From Gymnothorax reevesii (Eukaryota > Chordata > Actinopteri > Anguilliformes > Muraenidae): a stretch of DNA of 64,000 nt. Location of the stretch: positions 54,911,620-54,975,619 of the forward strand of contig CM056583.1 in the NCBI GenBank assembly GCA_029721435.1, written 5' to 3'. Positions 12,201-24,200 of the stretch are shown in pieces; position 1 is the stretch's first letter, and each line of letters starts with the position of its first letter. A program made the position numbers and the translations under genes. Under the pieces are notes generated by a model. The model saw nothing but the letters and a program-made list of their open reading frames with translations, had not been told where the DNA came from and searched no databases.

Positions 12201-15200
12201 TAATGACCCTAAACATGTGGCCAAATCTACACAGAAATTATTCACAAGACACAGAATCAAGCTCCTCCAATTGCCATCTCAGTCCCCAGACCTCAAACCC
12301 ATTGAAAACCTGTGGAGTGAGCTGAAGAGGAAAGTGCAAAGGATAGGACCGAGGTCGCTGGATGATTTAAAGAGAGTGCGCAAAGAGGAATGGTCGAAGA
12401 TCCCTCTTTCTGTATTCTCTCATCTTGTGAAACATTATAGGAGAAGATTAGGGGCTGTTTTGTTGGCAAAAGGGGGTTGTACAAAGTATTAACATCAGGG
12501 GTGCTAATAATTGTGGCACACATGATTCGATGTAAAATAATTATTTCTTAATGGGGGATTTTTTTCCCCCTGAATAAATGCACTTGAATTAAAGGTTGGA
12601 TTTTCTTCTTTTTTCCATTGTGGTCCTATATTATTTAGAAAAAAACTTAATTTATTAGAAGCTAAAAAAACACATCTTAAACCAATAATTATGGAGGGCG
12701 CTGTATGTAAAGCGGAAATTCTACCTAGATTGATGTCTGACCACTCCCCACTGCGGTATCATGTCAAACCATCATCTTCGCTCCCGAAATTTCGCAGATG
12801 GTGCATTAACAGTTCTCTTCTGCATGATACAGAATTTATTGCCACACTTCAAATGCAATTGCAGGAGTTTGTCACTTTAAATAAAGAGAATTGCTCCAAT
12901 CCACAAATATTATGGGAGGCCACTTAATGTTTTTTGAGAGGTTTTTGAATTGCATTCTCATCCAAGTTAAAATCACAAAGTAATCTTAAGATGTCTCAAT
13001 TGGAATCTGATATCAAGGAATTTGAGCAGAATGGCCTCTCCGATGATATCTTTGTTTTATCAGCTCTATGGAGGGAATATAACAAATTATCCATTTCAAA
13101 AGCATCTTTTGTTATCCAGAGGACAAAAACAAAAATACTACTTTCAAGGGGATAGACGCAACCATCTACTTGAGACTAAAGGATAATGAATCCAAATCAT
13201 CTGAAGATATAATTCGAACAGCAGAGGGGGAGATAGCTTTTGTGTCTGTGACTATCAGTGGGACATTTAAATCATTCTATGCAAAACTATACTCGTCAGA
13301 GGTTAAATTAGACCATGTACTGAGTAAGTAGTCTCCATTTACCTAAATTAAACTAGACACCGACAGTGACCAGTTAAATAAGCCAATCTCATTACATGAG
13401 CTACATGAGGCTGCGCTGTTACTTCAGAGGGGAAAATCCCCAGGCATAGATGGAATTCCACCCAAACTGTATCTGGTAATATGGAACACCGTAGGTCCAC
13501 TAATATTAAAATCCATTAAATTTGCAATCGAACAGGGGTCATTCCATAGGGACCAAAACCTGGCTATCATTACATTGCTTTTGAAAAAAGATAAAGACCC
13601 TTTGGATTGCTCCAGCTTCAGACCCATCTCCTAAATCTGCGCAGACATTAAAATGTTTGCAAAGGCATTAGTCAACAGGATAGAACCCTTTATTGATAAA
13701 CCTATACATACCGACCAAACGGGTTTCATTAAGGGGTGGATGGCATCAGACAACTGGAGACTACTCCACATTATTAACTTATCAGATACTTTCCAAGAGA
13801 CCTCTGCAGTGTTCTCACTTGATGCGGAAAAGGCACTTGATCGCCTGGAGTGGGAATACTTATGGCTGTTATTAAAACACTATGGAATATGGATACTTGG
13901 GCATGGTTAAAGCTCTTTACTGCTCCCCCACTGCCTCTGTATTGACTGGGTACTGCAAATCTTTCCCTTTTGAAGGGCAGCTTGGAACGAAACAGGGCTG
14001 CCCCTTCTCTCCCCTCCTCTTCACCCTCTCTTTGGAACCCTCGCACAGGCTATTAGACAAAGTCGATCCATCTCACCAATCGAGCTACTTGGTACCTCTC
14101 ATCACATACCACTATATGCTGATGACATTCTGCTTTACATGTCTAATATTGATCGTACAACTCCTCATATTCTTCAGTTATTTGATAAGTTTCATGATAT
14201 GTCTGGTTATAAGATCAACTGGACTAAATCTGCTCTGATGCGAATTGGTCAGAATAAAGACAACATGTCTCAACCCCCTATTCTCGAAGTTCATCTGGGC
14301 AGGCAAACGGGCAATAATACGTCTAACTACATTACAGCGGCCTAAAGAAGAGGGTGGTTTGGCAGTCCCCAATTTAAATCTTTATTTCCTGGCTTTTCAG
14401 ATCAGATCAGCACATATCTGGTTAGACCAGGACTCACAGGTCTCATGGCAGCCAATAGAAGCTGGCTAAATTTATCCTAAGCAACTTTCAGATTTACCTT
14501 TTCTGCAATGTGACAGGAAAGGCACAATGAAATTTGGTTCTATTGTCTTCGCTACACTGAGAGCTTGGAACGATGCTGAAAAGATATTGGGTGGTCCATT
14601 CAAATGTACATCATCATCTCCTTTATGGAACAATCCCTGTTTCCTGTCAGGTGGGCGACCTTTCTCCTCTCCTACTTGGTCGTCTTAAAGTATCCATACA
14701 TTAAGTGACATCTGCGATAATGGCACCCTGCGCACATTCCAGGATATTCAGGCTCAGTGCTCATTACCAGGTTCCTCCTATTTCCTGTATCTCCAGCTAA
14801 GATCAGCAATGCGTGCATACGGAGTTCTATGGGAATCACTGCGTTCTCATCCCCTTTCTGCACTTATGGGTCATGGCTCGAGAGGCCTAGTCACAAAGGT
14901 ATACAACCTTTTATTAAAAAATTCTATGAAGTCACTACCAATTACTTTTATATGGGAAAGGGAGCTGAGAACATTAGATGTTCGCCCTGAATGGGAAAAA
15001 ATCTGGTCCAACTCACCATTTACGTCTAAATGTTTAGCACATCAATTAATTCACTATAAGATGATTCATAGAGCCTGCACAACACCATACAAACGTTTTA
15101 AAATTAACATCTCACGGAGCCCGCTTTGTATTCAATGCCAAAACTCCACAGGTACATTTCTTAATATGTTTTGGGAGTGTCCTACCATAGCTATATTCTG

Positions 15201-18200
15201 GAAATATGTTATTCGAATGATGTCTTCATTTCTTGATATCAGTCTTGCCCTAGACCTGTGTCTGCGTTTACTTAACAATGATTCATCAATTGACTTGTCC
15301 TTATGTGAAAAGCTGCTTCACTGCCGCCAAAAAAATCAATCCTTTAATTGTGGTTTGAACCAAATCTGGTTCTGAAATGCTTCTGGATTAGGTCTTTGCT
15401 GAACATTGTAATACTAGAAGAAAAAACTGCAAGACTGAACAATGCTAGCTTATCCACAGTAAATGCATGGAATGGTCTCTCCTCAGTTATTACAAATATT
15501 CTACGTAGATAATATTATTGCGAGATTAATGAGATGTCCTTATCAAGATGTTTGTTTATTGTTTGATCTGCCTCTGGGTTCCCCTTTTGTTTTGTTGTTT
15601 TTATTTTAATCCCTCATATGCATTTTTCATACTGCACCAATGTGTTTGTACTTTTGATAAAGAAAATGCTGATAAAAAGCATAATAAAACAAGACGGACA
15701 GGTGAAAAACTATATGCCCCCGAAACGAGATTACAGTAACAATTAACAAGCTCTTTTATATAATCAGGTGCATGCATTGGTCCAAAACATAAGTTAGTTT
15801 CTTTACTTAGCCGGCTCATACTAATATAACTTAGTTTGCAAATGTTAACGTAATCCGACTCACTTAGCTAGCTGGAGTTAGCACAGCAGTTCAGAATGCC
15901 AGACTGAAGTACTTCTTGTACAAGCCCAGTGTTAAGGAGGCCAGTGCAGGGAACAGACTCTGACAAGGAGACACTCACAGCCAGGAGATTCATGATGGTG
16001 TGGCCCGTCTCTCCGAACATTGCTTTGCGGTGTCTGATGCTCAGGAGTGTGCAGGGGTATACTGCGGAGAAACAGGGGGCACAGGGTCACACAAACACAG
16101 AGGATAACAGGCCCAGAGCAGGGGAAAGGGTGGTGATGGGACTCACCGCCGTGCTCGGCTCCCAGTCTCAACAGGAGCCGCAGGGGGAACACCTGGGCCC
16201 AAGGCACCTCCAGCTTCATGATCAGCACCCCACACAAGTACGGCCCAGAGGGCAGAGCCAGCCCCTCAACGGGCTGAAAGGTGGGTGAGAAGAACAGGAA
16301 TCCGCCGTGGTCCTTACTGCCCAGGAAGCCCTCTGTGAAGGTCACATTGCCCAAGTCCTCGATGAACTGGCCTATGGAGAGAGAGAGAGAAGGTTCCAGG
16401 CCTTAAGGTGTCATGCCCTGAAAATGGAAGCTCTCTGCTTCCCTCTCCAGCCACGTTCTGGGGGGCAGCCAAACAGCAGCAGTGTAAAATCAGGTAGCAG
16501 CACTTCAAATCAAGCATACCACTAACTTTTCCCAGCTCATCAGAACAGCCTCCAATGCTGACGAACCACATCTCTGTAAGCAAATTATTGCAAACAACTA
16601 ATTCAGATAATACAGATCGCAATTAAAAACTAGAGAAAGTTTTTTTGTGCAGAGCAAGGGAAAAAAAAAAAAAAAGAAAGAAAAAAAGAGGTCACCCGAA
16701 GTGGGTGCATTTATTCCATGACCTTTGACCCAGGTGAACCCAACATGGTGGATGCAATAGATATTGGTATTAACACATCCCCCTGAAGCGTGAAGTCCTT
16801 GCGTCAAGCCATTGCCGAGTTCTCTTCCGCACAAGAAAGCATGACGTCGACGCTAACACCTACACTAGCGCTAGTGCCGACGCAGATGGGAGACCAGAGT
16901 AAACCATATAGGTACGCCCTTAAGGAGACCTAATTACGATTGTCATAACTTGATAGCCTCACACAGTCTAAAGACATGCATCCCAGACTAATTGGAGACT
17001 CTAAATTGCCCTTAGGTGTGAGAGCATGAGTTACTGTGCACCCTGCAATGGATAGGCAAGCTGTCCAGGGTGTATTCCCGCCTTTCGCCCATAGTCAGCT
17101 GGAATAGGCTACAGCTCCCCACAACCCGGGTGAGGAAGAGGCCAAAGAGATAATGGGTGGATGGATTAGTTAACTCTAGTTCTGCCTCAAGGAAGTTGCT
17201 TTTCGAGGACCGGCATGGAGGGAAATACCGAAAGGGGAACTATATATCAATGACTGGTACACACGTAAATGAGTGTGGGTCCTCTATATATCACCAACCT
17301 GCAGGACTAAGGTTAACGTTCAGCTCAGTAATATTTCACGGTACCTGTACCAGGATTTGATGGAGATACCTGAGCTCTAAGCCAAAATGATCATCCATTA
17401 TCCAGTGTTGTTTGTCCATCGTTTATTGATGAGGACCATAACTACTGTTTTGCTGTTGCTTCATTATTCTGGGTCCGGTGTGTTCGTAGATGGCTGATAA
17501 GGCCAATCTGGGCACGAAAGTAGCGGCCACATGTAGTGCACATGTGGTCTGTGACATCCACAGAGGTGCTGGCTGACCGGAGTTCTTTACGGAGTTGACG
17601 TTTGGATTCAGCTGTCTTGATACATATCTCTTCAGAGAGTTTTGCCCCATTGTTGATGGGGTGCGCCAAAGATGTCTATTTTGAGTTAGCTGCTTCCACG
17701 ACTCTGTATCTATACTTATGGCTTTCAGTGTCACCTTCAAGCTGTCCTGGTAGCGCTTTTTTTGGCCACCAACCGTTCGTTCCCAGATGTTAACTCGCCA
17801 TAAAGGAGTTGCTTAGGTATGCGCATGTTTTCCATTGGCACAACATGACCAGTCCAGCGTAACTGGTTCTTCTGCAGCAGTGCGTGAATTGAAGGAAGCT
17901 TAGCCCGTTTGGGCACTTCTGTATCTGGGATTCTTTCCTGCCATTTGATGTGAAGTAGTTGGTGCAGATGCGTGGTATGGAAGTGATTTAATTGTCTGGC
18001 GTGATATTGCGAGATTAATGAGATGTCCTTATCAAGATGTTTGTTTATTGTCTGATCTGCCTCTGGGTTCCCCTTTTGTTTTGTTGTTTTTATTTTAATC
18101 CCTCATATGCATTTTTCATACTGCACCAATGTGTTTGTACTTTTGATAAAGAAAATGCTGATAAAAAGCATAATAAAACAAGACGGACAGGTGAAAAACT

Positions 18201-21200
18201 ATATGCCCCCGAAACGAGATTACAGTAACAATTAACAAGCTCTTTTATATAATCAGGTGCATGCATTGGTCCAAAACATAAGTTAGTTTCTTTACTTAGC
18301 CGGCTCATACTAATATAACTTAGTTTGCAAATGTTAACGTAATCCGACTCACTTAGCTAGCTGGAGTTAGCACAGCAGTTCAGAATGCCAGACTGAAGTA
18401 CTTCTTGTACAAGCCCAGTGTTAAGGAGGCCAGTGCAGGGAACAGACTCTGACAAGGAGACACTCACAGCCAGGAGATTCATGATGGTGTGGCCCGTCTC
18501 TCCGAACATTGCTTTGCGGTGTCTGATGCTCAGGAGTGTGCAGGGGTATAGTATGTCTACTATAGACGGTCCATGCCTCACATGTGTAGAGGAGCGTAGT
18601 TAGTACAACTGCCTGGAAGACTTTCAGCTTCGTGGAGATGCTGATACCTCTATGACCCCAGACTATAGACCGAAGTCTTCCAAAGGCTGAGCTGGCTTAT
18701 ACAAGTATTGACCTTATCAGCAATGTGGGCATGTCTTGACAGTGTGCTGCCAAGATAAATGAATTTGTCGACTGCTTTGACTGTGATTTTTGGCTCAATG
18801 TATTGTTGTCCTGGCGGGGGCTGGAACATTACTTCCGTTTTCTTAGTGTTGATTGTGAGCCCAAAGTTGTCGCAGGCTGATGAGAATTTGTCCATGCTTA
18901 ATTGCATGTCAAAGGCAGTATTAGCATTCAGAGCACAGCCATCTGTGCAAGTCTAGGATAATAGTTGTCTGGACTTTGGTGACAGCTTTCAGGCGTGATA
19001 GGTTGTGAAGTCCACAATCTGTTCTGTAATGGATAGGAACCCCTATATCACCATCCCTGAAGGCATCTGTAAGCATTGCTGAGTGCATCATGCTGAACAG
19101 TGTCAGTGTGAGTACACACCCCTGTTTAACACCGTTGGTAACAGGGAAGTCTGTTGACGCCTCACCATTGTCAAGGACACGAGCCATCATTCCATCATGA
19201 AATTGTCTGACGATGCTGATAAACTTGTCTGGATAGCCGTACTTTGACATTATCTCCCAGAGACCTTCACGGCTGACCGAGTCCAATGCCTTAGTTAAGT
19301 CGACAAATTTCATGTAAAGGCCCTGATGTTGTTCTTAGAATTTTTCTTGTAGTTGTCTTGCAGCGAACACCATGTCTATTGGTATTCTATCTATCACATT
19401 GGCTATCGGGAAGAAGACCATTCTCAAGGTGATTTATAAGCCGATTGAGTAAGACTCTTGGCGAGGATCTTCCCAGCAGTAGACAGCAGAGAGATGCTAC
19501 GATGGCTATCACAGGATTGATGATTCCCTTTGCGTTTGTACAGATGAACTATGTATGATGTACTGCTGCCTTCAATGGTGACTGTACGTACCTTTCTGTG
19601 CATCCTGGTAGATGGTGATGTACAGGCTGAAGATGTCTCTGGGCAGGCTGCTCTCCTCCGGAAGACTCTCCAGCAGAAACACCAGCTCCCGCTGGCCCAG
19701 CCCCTGCAGCCCATTGGAGCTGAAGCACCAGCACTTCTTCCCAGAATCTGACCCACAACACACCAGAGGAGCAGAGGAGTAACTAGAGGCTCAAGAGAGC
19801 CTGAATCACTCACCTGCATTTGTATGAAAATTAACTCATTTTGAAAATTATAGAAACACAATCTACTGCAGCGTGCAAGTAACAAGGTGAAGGATCTTAA
19901 TGAAATACCAAAAACCACGATTACGATTCAGACCTCACCCCATAATTTCGCAAAATCGATTTTGAAATGGAAAAGAAACAAATAAATCAGTTTGATTCAA
20001 ACAGAAATTCCAGGGGATTCTGAATATCATTTCAAAAATCTAATGAGCAAACTGAATGTGATGGTTTATTCAGATGTTACAGTGAAATACAACAAAAATC
20101 ATCTTATTTGATGTTTTAAGGCTAATGGGTCCTACAAAGAGCCATTGTACAATTTCAGTGTAATGGAGACTTTTGTAGGGCTTTATTTGCTGATAAATTT
20201 GCAAAACCGTCAAATTCGACATATCAGAGTCAATAACTCCTACGAGGAGGCATTGTATGATTTCGATCCTACAGAGTCTTTTGTAGAGATTCATCTGCTG
20301 ATCATTTTGAGGTAACGGTTTTTTATCTAGCTGCTTTAGTTCCTGAGATATACGTTGTAGCTGAAAATAGGTGGTTTTACCCCATGTTCTATTTTTAGTA
20401 ACAGAGGCTATGTTGTTCAGACAGCAGGCATAATCAACACAATTTTTAAAGTAGACATCCTAAGGATGCTTGTGGCCAATTTTAGTCTGGATCTGTTCAT
20501 TTGCTTCAGAGAAGAAGATTTTTGAAAAATGTTAACAACAACGACAGCAGACAGCGACGAACGCCAAGTGATGGCACCTTTGGTCTAGGTGAGCTAAAAA
20601 CGGGGGCGATCATAGTGTGGGGTCAACCAGATAAGGAATCACAACATTCTTTACATGTTACTCCTTAAACTATGCAGATACACAGGAATCGCTGCTCTCA
20701 AGGAACGCATTTTTAAAACTCTCTTGGAAAAGCAGATTTGGTGGATTTGTGTTTTTCAAAATCGATGCCTCAGGTCTCAATCTCCATTGCTTTTTACTTT
20801 CAATTGTTACAACAAACATTTTTGATCTTGCACCCCAGTGATCAGGGTCAATGATAAGCTGGGCAGTAAGCTCTTCAGAAGAAGCTCAAAGAAAACAAAG
20901 GGTGTACGTACAGGAAACCAGCTTAACGTTGACCAGCAGGTTGGCGTTCAGGACAAAGGTCAGAGGGCGTGGCCCCCCTTCTTCTAGGAGCAGCAGTATC
21001 TGGCTGGGCGCAGGCCGCTCTTCCACCAGCACATCTGTGTTAAGGGAAGAGACCCACACTCAGCCGCACCATCCAAGCATGACCTAATGAGCTACAACAC
21101 CCACCTGTCAGCATTTACTACTCTAACAGGTCTGACCCAACAACTACTGCAGTACACGCATCTAACTTTCCAGCAACGAGATTTTTTAATAGCATTTTTA

Positions 21201-24200
21201 CATAGAGTCAGGTTAGACAGCCAGAGATACTGTACACTGAAAAAATTCATTGCAGTTTTTGGCTGGTTCTTTCACCCAAACCGACTGCACAGCCAATTCC
21301 CCTCCAGCAATATGAGGGAAAAGGCTTTGCTCAGGGGCCTGACAGCTACACTCATACTATTGTGGCCACACTGGGGCTTGAATGATTAAAGCCTCAATCC
21401 ACTCGAGAGCACCACATGGCCCCACACAGTCAGACGTAGCTGGAACAAATGGAACAGATCCCTCCTGTTGAGGTTCCAAGTGCACCACGTGGAGTGGATC
21501 CAGGACTAAAAGGCGGAGCTAGAAATACCAAAACTATTCACAGGTCAGAGAGTTGTTGTCACAGATTCGTAACAATTGCGCAACTGCACCATGCCTAACA
21601 AGACAACTGCACCACTTTAAAGTCTCAGTGAGCAGTGACTGGATAGCATGTCTTCTATATCTTTTCAAAAATGTTTTTTAATAACAAGAAAATAGAGCCT
21701 GTTCCTTGGTCGGCTTGGCAACTGGTTACGGAGTCACGTTAGGGATGCACATCAATATATTCAGCGTGACTGTCACAACCAACAACTCCTGCCTACATTA
21801 AAGGCTACCATCTCTGTGAGGAACACATACCTACTGTATGTCTGTTAGCTGCTACCATTACTATACTGCTTCGCTGCCAAGCTCTGCTGGGCTGTGCTAT
21901 ACTGGCGAAATATGGCTTAACCTTCAGAGTCACAGTGATATACCAACACCACTTCACCGTCAAGACATCACAGGTGTGGTTCGTTTCAGCACTAACCTCC
22001 TCCACTTTCCTCTCCAGCAGTGATGAGAAGGGGGGGCAGACCCTCCTCATCCTCGGGGATGAGGGTTTGGCAACGCTCCACCTGTCCGCTAACACTGCAT
22101 AGGAGACTGTAGTCCCAGGGGCCGCTCGCCACCGGGCGCAGCACCTCCTCCTCCACACCTCCACAGGGTGACGCAGAGGCGTCAGGCCTGGCATCAATGT
22201 CCTGAGCTCCCGCTGTCTCTGCAGAGTCCTCCAGAGTGCCTGTGCTTTCCTTGAGAGTGGGGTTAAAACATTAAAGCAGCTTTAAGAGAGAAATTCCAAA
22301 GTCCAAACCATCGGTACAAGGACTGAGGGACTGAATTCAGGGTGGTGTAAGAGCACACAAACCTCTAAAAAAAGTGAGCCATGTGGCTTGTGTACTGAGG
22401 CTGCTACTCAACACACAACAGCTAAACATATGTCAAACAAAACTCCTGACAACAGAATGGAAACACTGACCATTTATCCCGTTATCCTGCAGTTTTCCCT
22501 AAAAATGATATCAACTTTTCTATATACAGTGCTTAACAAATTTATTAGACCACCACCCAATGTTTACGCCACAGCTGCCGTAAATGAACATTGTTTATAG
22601 TTCTCAAAATAATTTTTATGTTTCAGCAGTGGTTAATTCTCAAGTATGCGCAAGATCTTTAACTGAAATGATATTTTTAATGCTAAAATATAATTTTTGT
22701 TGTTATCCTTAAATTTTCAAATTTACCATTTTACAAAAAGCAGAATAAAATAGCTAAGCACATTATTATTTTTTGATTAAGGTGCCAAATGACAGTTATT
22801 TTCTTGCATTCCTGAACATAAAAAATTTGTTTTAGTGGTTGAATGCAAGAATGCAAGCCGTTATCAAGGCCAAAGGAGGCCATACAAAATATTGTTTGTT
22901 TTTTTTTTTGTTTGGTTTTTCTGGGTGAATAAGGACTATTTAGTGGTTTCAGTTTATTTGCCAAAGAAATAACACACTAATTTTTAGTATAAAACAAGTT
23001 TTTGACAAATTTCTAAGATATTTGTGTTTTCTCGCTTTTTTACGACAGGTGGTCTAATAAAGTAATAACTAATGTAGGTCAGGTAACAATGGCAACACAT
23101 GCAATCATTGAAATGAGAGACTGTCACATGCTTGCAATCCCAAATCCGACGGTCAGGTAAGGAGAGGCGATCCTTAGGAGAGAATTTTCCCAATTGCATG
23201 TACCTCTGGGGATTCGGGCGTGACCGGACTGGACTCCTGCGAGGATCTCCTGCCCCCCGACGACAGTTTGGTAGTGTCTGCCACCTCTCCATTGGGCAGA
23301 ATCCCATCAGCGAACCACACCCGCTTGTGCTCTCGAGGGAAACCACCTGCTGTGCAGAGGAAAACAGGATAATAGTTTGTACATTTCCCCAATATCCTAA
23401 GGGCTGATCATGCACCGCCCACGGAAAATGTGCTGTGAATTAATTCAACCAATATTCCATTTTAATGTGAGAGTTATTCATGGAAATGGAGATAAAAAGA
23501 CAAGGGCAAATCAATTTATTGTCCACAAAATAGCAACTGCTAAGTATTAAGGACTAGATTAAACGCCTAGGGAATCAAAGTGACACTATCTTTAACTCCA
23601 GGATGAGCCGTTTGTGCATTAGGAACCGGTCATCCATTGCAAGATCATATTTATTTTACCGCCTGTGGTCGCACTACCGGCAATTGATTGATTGATGCTT
23701 AAGTCTCATCACAACACTCCTTCCTAAGCTCCACTTATCCAGGAGTATAAAGGAGTTAAATTAGCAGTTTTAAGTGCCACAGACTTCCCGAAAGAGATTT
23801 CAGTCCAACAACCGAACGCAAATGCCACTGGTCGCCAGGGCCCAGGAGCCTACCCTCATTGCCAGGGTGCTTGAGGACGGAGACGGGCACCATGACTGTG
23901 GGAGGGGGCGAGTTTAGGGTGCCGGCGGCGCGGGCCTGCTGCATGGGCGGGATGGTGGAGCAGTACTCCGATGGCACGTTTGGGTTTGGGCTCGGTCCCG
24001 TGGGGCTCATCATCCTCTCCAAGGCCTGAGCTGCACAAGGTCACACACATGCGCCACCGTTTCTCTCTGTCACACATTTATCAGTGTTCGAATTAAGCGA
24101 TTATCCGGTTGTCTAGACAACATGAACTGGATCCGGACAACCCAAACTGCTCACGAGGTTATCCGTTAAACAACCAGATATCCTGGCAGTTTTACTAATT

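Larger units (their letters stand above)
17400..19590 (-). mobile_element. 5'-truncated non-LTR retrotransposon with C-terminal zinc finger, interrupted at 18005-18550
   Basis: On the minus strand the pieces read, in order: [20 protein letters not shown] at about 19545-19490; [20 protein letters not shown] and [14 protein letters not shown] at 19313-19100; DGCALNA (the position of the catalytic FADD box, altered) at about 18920; [20 protein letters not shown] at about 18830; [12 protein letters not shown] at about 18560. It then resumes beyond the duplicated segment with [20 protein letters not shown] at about 17995 and LRWSGHVVPM, ending with a [20 protein letters not shown] zinc finger at about 17480-17545. 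About 1.6 kb of element remains. Clade uncertain. It lies in zfyve16 intron 8 in the same orientation as the gene. Confidence 0.82.

Noticed and set aside
11764..12492. 242-codon plus-strand frame as a host gene
   Set aside because: It is a Tc1 transposase inside an element with terminal inverted repeats and TA duplications.
15516..18550. 3' transduction by L1-Tx1 as the source of the exon 10 copy
   Set aside because: The copy does begin in the L1 3' end and runs into flanking DNA, but it has no poly(A) tail and no clear target duplication, and it stops at an exon border.
18357..18581. Second zfyve16 exon 10 as a working alternative exon
   Set aside because: It has no acceptor AG and is out of order relative to exons 9 and 10; listed as a pseudo-exon.
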